Assembly: GCA_023525975.1 (NCBI GenBank)
Contig: CM042032.1
Location: 35,568,001 to 35,632,000, forward strand
Length of the DNA: 64,000 nucleotides
Source: Smallanthus sonchifolius
Lineage: Eukaryota > Streptophyta > Magnoliopsida > Asterales > Asteraceae
Reading direction: 5' to 3'
The notes beneath the pieces are model-generated. The model was not told where the DNA came from and ran no database searches. It saw only the letters and a program-made list of their open reading frames with translations. Below are positions 34,751-45,186 of the stretch, piece after piece (position 1 is the stretch's first letter; each line of letters begins with the position of its first letter). Made by a program: the position numbers and the translations under genes.

Positions 34751-35245
34751 TTGGCTAGTTACTATAGAAGGTTTATTCAGGATTTCTCTAAGATTGCAAC
34801 TCCATTAACAAAACTCACGAAGATGGAGACAACGTTTGTATGGGGAGCAGAGCAAAAAAAAGCTTTTCTAAAGCTAAAGGAGAAATTGACTAAGGCTCCG
34901 GTGTTGTCTTTACCAAAAGGGACAGAGGATCTGGTAGTTTACTCTGATGCTTCGTATCAGGGACTAGGATGTGTATTAATGCAAAGAGGCAAGGTTGTAG
35001 CTTATGCTTCACAACAACTCAAACCCCATGAAGCTAACTACACGACCCATGATTTAGAGTTAGATGCTGTAATATTTGGACTTAAAATATGGAGACACTA
35101 TCTGTATGGAGTTAAGTGCATAATCTACACATATCATAGAAGCTTAAAGTATTTATTTGAGCAAAAAGATCTTAACATGAGGCAGCGAAGATGGTTAGAG
35201 CTGATAAAGGATTATGATTATGAAATCCTGTATCACCCAGGATAA
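34751..35245 (+). pseudogene. Gypsy-1 RNase H
   Basis: Continuous frame: the RT connection [33 protein letters not shown], then RNase [16 protein letters not shown] (catalytic Asp), [26 protein letters not shown] (catalytic Glu) and the terminal [11 protein letters not shown], where the usual TDH reads TYH, so the third acidic residue is lost. Ends with a stop at 35243. Confidence 0.88.
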
Positions 35246-36356
35246 GCCAATGTGGTGATAGATACTCTAAGCCGTAAAGAAGAGCATCCTCCTATTAGGG
35301 TGAAGTCATATAAGTTAGTTGTAACTCCTGACTTTATGACCCAGCTCAAAAATGTCCAGATAGAAGCATTGAAAGCAGAAAATGTTAAGAAAGAAAGAAT
35401 GGATGGATAAGAAAAATACTTAGAAGAGAATGAGTATGGGGTTAAGATTCGATTCGGTCGTATGTGGATATCATATACATGTGACTTCAGAATTAAAGTT
35501 CTGGATGAAGCTCTTAAGTCACGATATTCGATTAATCCTGGTACTATAAAAATGTACCAAGATCTATGCCAAGATTATTGGTGGCCCGGTATGAAATTCG
35601 ATATCATGAAATATGTGGCTAAATGCTTGACTTCTTCTCAAGTCAAAGTAGAGCATCAGAAGCCTTATGACAGATCACAGCCACTAGATATTCCAGAATG
35701 GAAATGGGAGCATATCACTATGGACTTCGTAACTAAGCTACCGAAAACAGCTAGAGGTTATGATACCATATGAGTGATACTTGATAGGCTAACTAAAAGT
35801 GCTCACTTCTTAACAATACGTGAGACATACTCTTCTGAAAGGTTAGCAAAGGGATTTATCAAAAAATTGTTTCACGGCATGGAGTGCCAGTTTCAATTGT
35901 ATTTGATAGAGACACACGTTTTACGTCACGTTTCTGGAAGAAGTTCGATGAAGAGATGGGAACTAAGTTATTGATTAGCGCGGCATATCATCTTCAAACG
36001 GATGGTCAAAGTAAAAGAATAATACAAACACTTGAAGATATGTTGCGTGCTTGCATTATTGACTTCGTAGAAGTTGGGATAGTCATCTACCTTTGGTAGA
36101 ATTCTGGTATAACAACAACTATCATGCAAGTATTGGCATGCCGCCATACGAGATGTTATATGGAAGGAGATGTAGAACTCCCATATGTTGGGGAGAAGTT
36201 GAACAGAAAGAGTTGGGAAGCAAAGAAATTGTCTAAGCGACAGGTATAAAGTTAGATCAGATTAAAGCTCGTCTAAAAGTTGCTCGGGACAGACAAAAGT
36301 CTTATGCAGACAAAAGGCGAAGACCAATAAAGTTCCAAGTTGGAGATTACGTTCTG
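35246..36356 (+). pseudogene. Gypsy-1 integrase
   Basis: Gypsy integrase with key residues lost. In the zinc-binding domain the usual His pair reads EALKSRYSINPG and the Cys pair CLTS, so most ligands are gone. In the core the first Asp (TMDFVTKLP) and second Asp (VFDRDTRF) are present, but the catalytic Glu of the usual GQSERTIQTLED reads Lys ([12 protein letters not shown]), a G-to-A change. Stops near 35410 and 35773, a frameshift near 35880 and more breaks after 36095 complete the decay. Confidence 0.87.
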
Positions 36357-36760
36357 TTGAAGGTATCTCCATGGAAAGGAATCATTAGATTCAGAAAGAG
36401 GGGGAAGATGATTTCAAGGTTTATTGGACCATTTAAAATTATAGCTCAAGTAGGGAAGGTTGCGTATAGACTAGAATTGCCAGAAGAATTGAGTGGAATC
36501 CATGCAACGTTCCATGTATCACACTTGCAAAAGTGTCTAGCAGATGAAACCTCTCATTTACCACTGAATGATATAGAGGTAGACAAAAGATTGAATTATG
36601 TCGAGAAGCCAGTGGCTACACTCGACTGGAAAGAAAAGAGATTATGAAATAAAGTAATCAAGCAAGTGAAAGTTCAGTGGCAACATCGAAAGGGATCTGA
36701 AGCCACATGGGAAACAGAGGAAGAAATGAAGCAATCCTATCCCTACTTATTCGAATAAGT
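36357..36760 (+). pseudogene. Gypsy-1 integrase C-terminus and chromodomain-like tail
   Basis: KVSPWKGIIRFRKRGK, FIGPFKIIAQVGKVAYRLELP, HATFHVSHLQKCL, then VEKPVATLDW and, after a stop at about 36645, VKVQWQHRKGSEATWETEEEM, the truncated chromodomain typical of plant chromoviruses. Chromodomains can direct integration to particular chromatin; here the tail is separated by a stop. Confidence 0.85.
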
Positions 36761-36764
36761 AATA

Positions 36765-36801
36765 GGTTTCGGGGATGAAACCTTTGTAAGGAGGGTAGGT
36801 T
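36765..36801 (+). promoter_or_regulatory. Hairpin and polypurine tract before Gypsy-1 3' LTR
   Basis: Hairpin GGTTTC-GGGGAT-GAAACC (36765-36782), then AAGGAGGGTAGGT directly before the LTR start at 36802. The same hairpin-then-polypurine layout is seen in G2, G3 and the X element. Confidence 0.75.
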
Positions 36802-38685
36802 TGTAACACCCCAATTTTTAAAGAAATAAAAGTAGAAGGGTTAAAATGATCATTTGAAGAAATCCTAAGGGGTTAAATGACAATATGTTAAAGTATAAGG
36901 GGTTAGGTTGTAATTAAATTAAAGTTCAAGGGCTGAAAGTGAAAATTTGTGAAAGATGGACGGTGGCGGACCGCCACCAGAAGGGTTAACAGTCTGCTAC
37001 GTAGGGGGCAAGGGATCATTCAGGAGCTGCCACGTGTTGGATGTCTAGTCATTGAAATCTGACGCGTGGGACATGGGTAGCGAACCGCCACCCTATGTCT
37101 TAATGGTCTGCCACGGACCCGTCGGGCACCCTATAAATAGCTGGATCTATTGAATGGTTTTAGACAATCCCACATCACAAAACACCTTATAAAACACACT
37201 TAGTCTTGGTATACGTGCCCAGAAGCCCCGGTTCACGTTGAAAAGTCCGGTTTCAAGTCTTTCGGCCCTAATACGTAGTAGATAGTTCCCAGGTAAGGTT
37301 CTGACTAGTTCCTAATGACTTGGTTACTTTTATTAAGCTAGGAACTTATGAATAAGTAATATTATAATGACTTAGGACTCTGATCCAAGTCATTGTGATG
37401 TTCACATTAACACATAAAGAACGTTTGAAAGGGAAGGAAGTTAGAGGTGAGTTTTATGAGGCCCTTTTTAAATGTTTTACTTTAAATATTTTGGGCCGGT
37501 ATGCATGCTAGAAATATTTATATAAATGCTATATACCCATTATAGCATTCATGATGTTGCAAGAGGTTATGTATAAAAGATATCTGAATCTAAAAACTAA
37601 GTAACAGAGTATTCATAAGATATCAAAGAAGTGTTACATAACCCTCCGACCGGTATGTAGTTATCTGGCAAACAAAATGTTCTATCTAAGGAAAGAGTGG
37701 TGTATAAATCCATCCAACACCCGTCATTCTTTCCTAGGAATATTTCTGTTGGAGGTATTACTTTGGGATGATAACCACCTTGTCTTCTTTAATATACCAT
37801 GAAGAAACCTTTACAAGAATTTAAGATAAAGATTGATTTTGAGAGAGAAAGAAAGAAATGAATACTTGCCTTTCTGGTATGTTTTTATAAAGTAAAGATT
37901 TAGAGAAAGAAAATGGTTTTGACTCATAAAACGTTTTAGAACTTATCATGGTATGCCCAGATAAGTAATGGCAGAGAAGTCAGGATTTTACCTTTACTAG
38001 CAGAGGTCTTGACAATCATTGTCTTGACAAAGAGTAAAGAGAAAGGGATAGAGTTTTTGGCATGTTTTGCCATGTCAAAATATTTTGAACATATTGGTCT
38101 ATAAAGAAAGAAAAGATTTTGCCACGTCTGGCCAAATGCCACATAATATCTTGCAACTTAAGACGTAGAGATGTGCTGCATTCCTTTGTGGAATGTAGTA
38201 TGGACACCTTGTACAAGGGTATGTATAAGTGGTGATAACCTCTTGGAGGTTAACTTGACCTCGGAAAGACAAGTGTGCAAGTATAAAGTATTATGTTTGG
38301 GCAAGAAGTTAATGTGATGTTTTACTATGTGTCATATAAATCCATTTATGAATGAGACAGAGGTCAAAGATAACTTTGAATAAAACTTAGAACTTACCAG
38401 CGTAGCTGACATATGTTTAAGCATGTGTATCAGGTAAAGATGTAGCTTTTTGCAGCAGAGGCAAGGGCTAGAATAGAGGCATCGTGCAGGCCATATGGCA
38501 CTGTGACAGGCTGGCATTAGAATAGTGATGTTTGTACTTTCTTTAAAATGTACATTAACACAAGTTATTAAATAAATGTAGTATTTTAAAGTCTTCCGCT
38601 GTGTATGATCTCTGTTTACTATATGTTCATGAGTAAATCCGACAAGTGGTCGGCATCTCGGGTGATCCGGGATGTGGGTGTCATG
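36802..38685 (+). repeat. Gypsy-1 3' LTR
   Basis: Starts TGTAACACCCCAATTTTT. Contains the dyad word array GGTGGCGGACCGCCACC and relatives (36962-37125), the TATA box CTATAAATAG (37132-37141), donor-like GTGAGT (37447) and acceptor-like GTATCAG ending 38433 after branch-like CTGAC (38406-38410). It is followed by the TTTCA duplication. Uninterrupted, unlike the 5' LTR. Confidence 0.85.
37447..38433 (+). other. Putative intron within Gypsy-1 3' LTR
   Basis: AGAG/GTGAGTTTTATGAGG donor block at 37447; acceptor ATGTGTATCAG ending 38433, 23 bases after branch-like CTGAC. About 987 bases. The acceptor half is also present in the 5' LTR (31646-31647). Confidence 0.42.
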
Positions 38686-39632
38686 TTTCAGAGTCTTTAT
38701 AAAACATCGGACGACTTTTCATGGATCATTTTATCATAAATCTCAATCTCAAGGGTTGCTTGTATAAATATCAAGACCTAGTTAGAAAACAAAGATCTTG
38801 TATTTATAAACATGGGAATTAAATACCCATTCCGTTTTGATTACATCATTGTTTGAAATTAAATTATAACACTTGTCTCCATACAAGTTTAAAAGCCACT
38901 AGGTAATAATCATGTCCAAGGTGGATCAGTCCCTTAGCACTATTCCTGTTTCATCTTTCAGGATTTCATGTGCATATGGCCTTAGAATCCATCTTGCACT
39001 TTATCATATAGATATACATATAGTCTTGGGGTAGACCAAGCCTGCCCGACTATTCATTCCCATCACATTTTATTTGTTATCTGAAAACATTTTGAAAATA
39101 AAACGAAAGCGCGAACGCCGGTGAATACAATTATCTTGACAGTAAAATCATTTGGCACAAACAATTATTAAATTCATAATCATAATATATATATTCAATC
39201 CACAAATCTAGCAGGTCCTCATGTCCTGACTTGTTCGCACCACTGTATACACCGGTAGTATGTCTTATAAACAAGGGCTGGAGTTCGTCTCCGAAATTGT
39301 TATAAGGGAAGTACCAGCCGCGATCTGTGACTTTCACCCGTGACCCATGTATTGTTTGCAAATTTTACGTATACTTATAGCTTGAATGCTTTGTACGTAG
39401 ATGAATTTTATGCATTAATCCTTTAACACTTATTTACCCATTTTCGTAAACGTAAATGTTTGACACAAGGTTTAAAAGCAGATAAAGTATTCACCTTAAT
39501 AAAATGGAAGAGTAACAACTTTAGAATGAGCCGCCTAAGATTGGGGTTACAGCACTAGCCTCTTATCTCAGATTTCTTGAGCGTTTCTTACTTCTACGAG
39601 CGTTTCCTTGTCAATGTGGGACCTTAAGCGAG

Positions 39633-39752
39633 TGAGCTGAGATCGACCAACTATTTATAGGAACCTTCTAAGGGACTTTTGGAACGAGATTATGTTTTGA
39701 GAATTCGAATTTAGGAAGAAGAGTGAGCTGAGATCGACCAACTATTTATAGG
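39633..39752 (-). promoter_or_regulatory. Duplicated TATA segment in LTR-S
   Basis: The segment GAGTGAGCTGAGATCGACCA ACTATTTATAGG occurs twice, about 85 bases apart. On the minus strand each copy is a CCTATAAATAGT TATA box with downstream leader, giving the LTR two possible promoters. Confidence 0.6.
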
Positions 39753-39779
39753 GAGAAAACTGAACCCATAATGGACCGT

Positions 39780-40180
39780 TACGCTAAGGCGTGGCGGTCC
39801 GCCACCTCCCAATATTGCGTCAACCCTGAATGTCACACTCTGATTGGATCGTTCCTTAATTTGCCGCTGGCGGACCCTTATCTCGAAGTGTAGCGGTCCG
39901 CCACGTTGCTACGTGGCATATTCTTAGGAAATTACGGTTGGTGGACCGTTACCACGTGACATGGCAGTCCACCACGAGTACACGTGTCAGAAAAACTCAC
40001 TATTAGTCATTGGACACGTGGTACACGTGGGTTGATTTCTTGCTAACTAAGTAGCTGACCATTACAGAGGATGGTGGCGGTCCGCCACCCGTGTATTCAG
40101 CGTAGAGGACCTACCTTAGCGGACCTCTACAGAAGCTTGACCTGTAGCGGACCGTTAGTGTAGATTTAGCGGTCCGCCAG
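39780..40180. repeat. Array of GTGGCGGTCCGCCAC dyad words
   Basis: At least eight words, including GTGGCGGTCCGCCAC (perfect except the centre base), TAGCGGTCCGCCA, TGGCAGTCCACCA, TGGTGGACCGTTACCA and TAGCGGACCTCTA. It lies just upstream of the TATA boxes on the minus strand. A related but shorter array is at the same place in the Gypsy-1 LTRs. Confidence 0.8.
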
Positions 40181-40300
40181 GGCTTAAATTTCCAAAAAAT
40201 TCATTTTAAACCCTGGAATTTGGTATTTTAAATACAACAAGTCCATGTGGTTTGTTCCTTGGCATTTCTTGGACATTTTTATGGCAGGTGTCACCTTCCT

Positions 40301-40870
40301 TGTATATGGTCGAGATACCGCCAGAGGGAGTGGATCTAGTTCTGAAGAAAGAAAAAGATCGTTCTGTAAGTCTTGTGTGTAGAAGAGGGTTACCTTTTCT
40401 AAGGAGATACCCAGAGCTAGTTTACAACCTAAAAAGTAATGAGCCAATGGAGAGGTTCAGAAAAGCTAGTCTGATGTGGAATTTCATGAAGGTTTCACAA
40501 CAGTGGGAGCATAGTGGTGAAAAATGCTTCAGTTGCAGCTCCAGTTCCACGGTGGGTCAGAAGAACCATTAAACTGTAGGAGAAAGTCTCTCCTATTGAT
40601 TGCTTGCTTGTAATGGAGAGTGCGGATTCCCGGTATGTTTCAGATGCCAACCGAGTGATAGACGTGTTACAGTGGGAGAAGGCAGAGAAAAGGAAGAAAG
40701 GGTCACTGATAGACGAGTTCGTGATGACATATGAGTTAAAGCTTGGTGTAACTTCAACGGGCCTTCAGGTTAACTAATGAGAAGTCCTTTGCAACTAGCG
40801 ACGAGGAAGATTCCATAAAGGCAAGTCAAGATGGAGTGTAGTTTAAAGATTGTCAAAGCCTCCAAACGAG
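40301..40870 (+). pseudogene. Copia-C pol remnant after the nested block
   Basis: The frame resumes with MVEIPPEGVDLVL, the segment that follows the protease region in this Copia type. After that, sequence is poorly conserved. In another frame near 40580-40740, RYVSDANRVIDVLQWEKA resembles the start of a Copia RT. The integrase core is missing, so an internal deletion is likely. Assignment of the second half is tentative. Confidence 0.5.
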
Positions 40871-40874
40871 AGAT

Positions 40875-41115
40875 TGTTGGGTTCTGTGGAGGCTTTGACT
40901 GCAATCCATAAGGGAGCCAACCCGGTAGGGTTAAATGGGAAGTCTTCGTATTTACATTTTCTTAATACCCAAGTTATTTACCCTAATATAGTGATTATAT
41001 ATAGATGGGTAGGGCCTTGTAAGTCTTCGTACTTGAGCACCTAAATAATAATATACCGCTAGTTGTAATCCATGGACGTATATTATTATGTGCGCGCGCC
41101 TGTGATAACCTAACA
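40875..41115 (+). repeat. Copia-C 3' LTR
   Basis: TGTTGGG ... CCTAACA, 241 bases, preceded by a purine-rich AAACGAGAGAT. The end (CTGTGATAACCTAACA) resembles the 5' LTR end (GTGTGATAAACTAACA at 26566). Overall similarity to the 5' LTR is low by eye. Confidence 0.6.
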
Positions 41116-41228
41116 GTTTATTTATAAAGGTAGTTTATTTGTAAGAAGAGAAAATGAAATGTAGTTTATTTTTAAGAAAGGGGAAATGTAATGTAGATTA
41201 TGTTAGGTCTAAAGATTTAATGTACATG

Positions 41229-41660
41229 TTATGACCTATTTGTAGCTTCGTGTAACCTAAGCAACTCATTAAAACGTTACAAGGCCTAATTATGTGCTAG
41301 TTATCATAAGCATTTTTTTTCACGGCAATAATGTGTTATGACCTATATAGTATGGATACGTGTAACCTAAATAATTCACTAACACGTTACAAGAACCATT
41401 AAGGTCCAATAATATGCTAGCTAACATAAACATGTGTTCTAACACCACTAATACGTTATATCCTATATTATATATTTGTGTAATCTAAACAACCCACTAA
41501 CACGTTACAAGGCCCAATAATGTGCTATTTATCGTAATAATGTGTTCTAACACCAATAAGGTGTTATAACCAATATATTGTATAATCGTGTAATCTAAAC
41601 AACTCGCTAACACATTACAAGGCCTATTAAGGCTCAATAAAACCATATTAAAAAAGCATA
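41229..41660. repeat. Four-copy tandem repeat, unit 108-119 bp
   Basis: Units begin near 41229, 41337, 41456 and 41567 with TTATGACCTATAT-like sequence and share CGTGTAACCTAAACAACTC and ACACGTTACAAGGCC. Inside each unit TGTAAC and GTTACA form an inverted pair, as do GTGTT and AACAC. Non-coding. Confidence 0.75.
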
Positions 41661-41662
41661 GT

Positions 41663-41875
41663 AATGGCTATGAGCCTATGATAGATGTGGCGCCAATTTC
41701 ATAATTAACTAGGAAGAAAAGGACAAAAAAGAAATAGAAAAGTCATCATTCATGATTTATATCTAGGTTTCATCATTTTTAAACACATATAACTTTTATA
41801 TATTTCATTACTTTTTAGAAAGTTATACCATAAAATCAAACATTTTATTCTTTTTTATTTGAGTATATATATGTG
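41663..41875 (+). repeat. Dispersed repeat R, copy 3
   Basis: Diverged copy of 24201-24420 in the same orientation, with the shared CGTAATTAACT/CATAATTAACT, TTTTAAACACATATAA and TTTGAGTATA blocks. Followed by (GC/TG)n(TA)n to 41913. Confidence 0.65.
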
Positions 41876-41913
41876 CGCGCGTGTGTGTGTGTCATATGTG
41901 TATATATATATGT

Positions 41914-42310
41914 AGGGGAGAGATCATGAGAAAAACACATAGTTATGCGAAAACCGTGAAACCACCAACAGCCAATAAAACATTAAAAAAAATTTCTTTA
42001 ATTTATTTCTAAAGGTATTAATATAACATTACAAATTTTACCAAAAAAATCATTTTACGTATTGTGTTTTACGCATACATAACTGTAATTGTTTTTGTTT
42101 TCTGTTTACGTATATGTAACACTATGTGTTACGTATAAGTAACCCAATACTTAAAATGAGTTTTTGATAAAAATGTGTAATATTACATTGATACTCTTAT
42201 AAATAAAATAAAATAAAAATTAATTACTATTATATGATTGGTTAGAGTTGGTTTTGTTAGGGGTTTATGCGGTTTTCACATAACTTTGTGGTTTTCTTAT
42301 GGTTAAAGTT
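41914..42310. mobile_element. Miniature inverted-repeat element E3
   Basis: About 397 bases with terminal inverted repeats of roughly 45 bases: left AGTTATGCGAAAACCG pairs with right CGGTTTTCACATAACT with one mismatch, and the pattern continues outward. It sits right after a TG/TA microsatellite, as E2 does. The interior has dyads around ACGTATATGTAAC / GTTACGTATAAGTAAC. No coding capacity. Confidence 0.65.
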
Positions 42311-42339
42311 GTACCATGCACCAATTTTGTCTCTTCATG

Positions 42340-42700
42340 ATAGATAAATTTCATTATGTCCTACGATGCAACACACCAAGGACTCGATTGTTTTTTAATG
42401 CAGAAATACAAATTCATTGCATACGCATCCCGTCAAATCAAGATACATGAGAAGAACTACACAACCCATGATTTGGAATTGGGAGTCATAGTCTTTGCGC
42501 CAAATATTTAGATACACTACTTGTATGGTACTAAATGCACCAATTATACCGATCACAAGATTCTTCAACACACACTGGATCAAAAGATTTTGAATATGCG
42601 ACAACACAGATGGGTTAAATTACTTAACGACTACGCTTGTGACATCCGTTACCACACGGGAAAAGCAAATGTGGTGGCTCATGTGTTGAGTAGAAAATAA
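42340..42700 (+). pseudogene. G2 RNase H
   Basis: Encodes [39 protein letters not shown], then a stop at a Trp position, HYLYGTKCTNYTDHK, QRILNMRQ-like and ANVVAHVLSRK, ending with TAA at 42698. The TDH and Glu motifs are present; the N-terminal part and all of RT are absent. Confidence 0.83.
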
Positions 42701-42733
42701 AGAGCTAAACCAATTCACGCACGTGCATTAGGG

Positions 42734-43156
42734 ATGCCAATACATACAAGTCTTAAAGCTCAAATCCGTGATGCACAAAAAGGGGCACCCAAGGAAGAGA
42801 ATTTGCAAAACGAATCCTTACGCGGAATGGTGAAACAAATGGAGCCTAAGACCCATGGGACTCTTTATTTTATGGACAGAATATGGATACCAAGTCTTAA
42901 TAACTTGAGGGAATTAATCATGGATGAAGCACATAAGTCTAAATATTCCATACATCTAGGTGCCGATAAAATGTACAAGGACCATAAGGAACATTATTGG
43001 TGGCCAAACATGAAGACCAATATTTTAACCTATGTTGGGAAATGCTTGACTTGTTCTAAAGTCAAAGCCGAGTACCAGAAACCATTCGGACTATTACAAC
43101 AACTGGAAATTACCCAGTAGAAGTAGGAACAAATCTCCATGGATTTTATCACAGTA
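42734..43156 (+). pseudogene. G2 integrase, zinc-binding domain and start of core
   Basis: LNNLRELIMDEAHKSKYSIH, GADKMYKDHKEHYWWPNMK and VGKCLTCSKVKAEYQKP give an intact His-His-Cys-Cys zinc-binding domain. A stop near 43118 comes before QISMDFIT, which carries the first catalytic Asp just before the repeat unit begins at 43157. Confidence 0.83.
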
Positions 43157-45186
43157 GACATAATCCTATATGGGTTATTGTGGATAGCTAGAAAAAATCT
43201 ACACACTTTCAACCCATTCGAGAAGACTTTAAGATGGATAAATTAAAAAGATTATACATAAATGAGATCGTCACTAGGCACGTAGTGCCTATCTCTATCA
43301 TATCTGGCAGGGACAGTCGATTTACTTCAAGGTTCTGATAGACCTTAAGGAAATCTTTAGGCACACGCTTGGTATGAGCACTGCATACTACCCTCAAACG
43401 GATGGTCAAAGAGAAAAGGCATCCAGACATTAGAGGACATGCTCAGAGCATGTGTAATAGATTTTGGTGGCAATTGGGATACTCATTTAACTTTGGCTGA
43501 GTTTTCTTATAACAACAACTATCATACCAGCATCAAGGCTGCACCTTTTGAATCCTTGGATGGATGTAAATGCCAATCACCTGTATGTTGGACCGAAGTT
43601 AGTGACAGCCAATTGACTGGTCTAGAAATCTTACAAGAAACAAGTGATAGGATTTTTAAGATCAGAGACAGATTGAATACGGCTAGGGATCCATAGAAAA
43701 GTTATGCCGATACCCGGAGAAAGCCATTGGAATTCCGGATCTGAGACAAGGTGATATTGAGGAAAGGTGTCGTCCGATTTGGAAAGAGGGGCAAACTTAA
43801 CCCTTGATACATTGGTCCACTTTAAATTTTGGCAACAATTTGCCATGTAGCATACAATATGAAACTGCCACATGAATTAAGAATTGTGCATGATACTTTT
43901 CATGTCTCGGATTTGAAGAAATGCCTAACTGACGATTCAATGATCATACCACTCGATGAGATTCACATTGACAACAAATACACTTTGTCGAGGAACCAGT
44001 AGAAATCATGGTTAGATATGTCAAGAAGCTCAAACAAAGTCACATTCCAATCGTTATGGTCAAATGGAAGTAAAAAAGTGGACCTTAATATACTTGGGAA
44101 CGAGAGGATCAGATGAAGCTAAAATACCCTTCTTTATTTGAGAATACGACCTGAATATACTTGGGAACGCGAGGATCAGATGAAGCTAAAAGACCCTTCT
44201 TTATTTGAGAAGACCTTAGTCACTGATAACTCAAACTAAATTTCGGGACGAAATTCTTTTAACTTGGGAGACTGTGACACCCGTCAATTTATCAGCTCTT
44301 CATTCTACTATTCAATTCTATGTGTTACTAGACTAAGTGCAACCTTAAGACTTAGTTAGTTACAAACTAGGTCATTTGGGGATATGCACTACAATTAACT
44401 AGATCAATCATAAATAGAAGAAACTTAGCAAATATTGGTGATAACATGTATAATATATTAAAACTTCAAAGTCTTGTACATCATAAATACCCATAGTTAT
44501 GGAAATTATAATGATACATTCAAACATATAATTTGTTATATACATGTATTTTCATTCACCGTGTATATTAATAATTACATACATATCTATTTTCATATGA
44601 AAATTTGTTATTTGATGTATAAAATATATTCATACATGCTTGCATGCAACATTTTTCTAAACTACATAATTGTTATTTTATGTAGACTTAAATTTACAAA
44701 AAACATTCTTTATTTTAAGGATCTTAACGATTCATAAAAATCAAGACTATGTAATATTATCTTGATGTCTAAAAATATTTTTATAAATACATTATATGTA
44801 TAAAAATCCTTAAATTTATAAACCTTATTATTAATATTGGTCAAACCACCACCATACCCATGTTAATCATGACACCACCTCACCACTCCCTCTCCTCCCC
44901 CTCCATACCTACGGCCAACACCAACCATCTCCCCGCCCACATAAACCATACTCTCATTTATCTATAAATACCATTAGATTTCCCCATTCAACTCACACCA
45001 TCAATCTCTCTATCTCCCTCACTCTCCCTATCGGTTTCCCCTCCCTTGGAGCCATGAACCCCCAAGCACATAAACAAACATTCATTGTTGAAGTTTAGCA
45101 AGTTCTTCTCAAGATCCAAACTTGTTTTAACAAGTCTCGAATCTTTTTAAGTCTTCATTTAAGTTTTACTTAAGTTTTTCAAAGCA
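43157..45186 (+). repeat. Tandem unit 1 of G2 (2,030 bp)
   Basis: From inside the integrase core (GACATAATCC) to inside the LTR (TTTTTCAAAGCA). It holds the second Asp region ([11 protein letters not shown]), an open piece [21 protein letters not shown] (43439-43696), the integrase C-terminus, the hairpin AATTTCGGGACGAAATT (44239-44255), the LTR start TGTGACACCCGTC (44273) and TATA CTATAAATA (44962-44970). It lacks about 14 bases near 43751 that units 2 and 3 keep. Confidence 0.9.

Larger units (their letters stand above)
28181..38685 (+). mobile_element. Gypsy-1, chromovirus-type Gypsy inserted in LTR-S
   Basis: Bounded by related LTRs (28181-about 31891 and 36802-38685) and the duplication TTTCA (28176-28180 and 38686-38690). 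The interior is in Gypsy order: gag, protease, RT, RNase H, integrase, chromodomain-like end. All domains are recognisable but broken by many stops and frameshifts. The 5' LTR is enlarged by a reversed solo LTR. No clear PBS follows the 5' LTR, and the 3' LTR terminus is degraded (reads CATG rather than ACA). Confidence 0.88.
38686..40295 (-). mobile_element. LTR-S, main part (reversed solo LTR in Copia-C)
   Basis: Continues the 64-base piece at 28117-28180 across the Gypsy-1 duplication TTTCA. On the minus strand it starts GGTGACACCTGCC at 40295 (the usual first T mutated) and has two TATA boxes (CTATAAATAG at about 39747 and 39652) within a duplicated 30-base segment. The outer flank TTCCT (40296-40300) matches 28112-28116, and the Copia-C frame resumes after it. 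No internal region is present. Confidence 0.75.
26250..41115 (+). mobile_element. Copia-C remnant, split by a nested block
   Basis: Plus-strand Copia. Its 5' LTR ends at 26566 (GATAAACTAACA) before a PBS-like site; gag and protease run to 28116; the frame resumes at 40301 after the nested LTR-S/Gypsy-1 block; its 3' LTR is 40875-41115 (TGTTGGG ... GATAACCTAACA). The left limit (about 26250) is approximate because the 5' LTR start is unclear. Integrase is largely deleted from the surviving pol. The flanking duplication of the inserted LTR is TTCCT (28112-28116 and 40296-40300). Confidence 0.75.

Noticed and set aside
38679..40502. LTR bounded by TGTCATG and ACA with flanking GTGGG
   Set aside because: A chance five-base match. 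The alternative limits (28117 to 40295, split by Gypsy-1) explain the TTCCT and TTTCA duplications and the resumption of the Copia-C frame.
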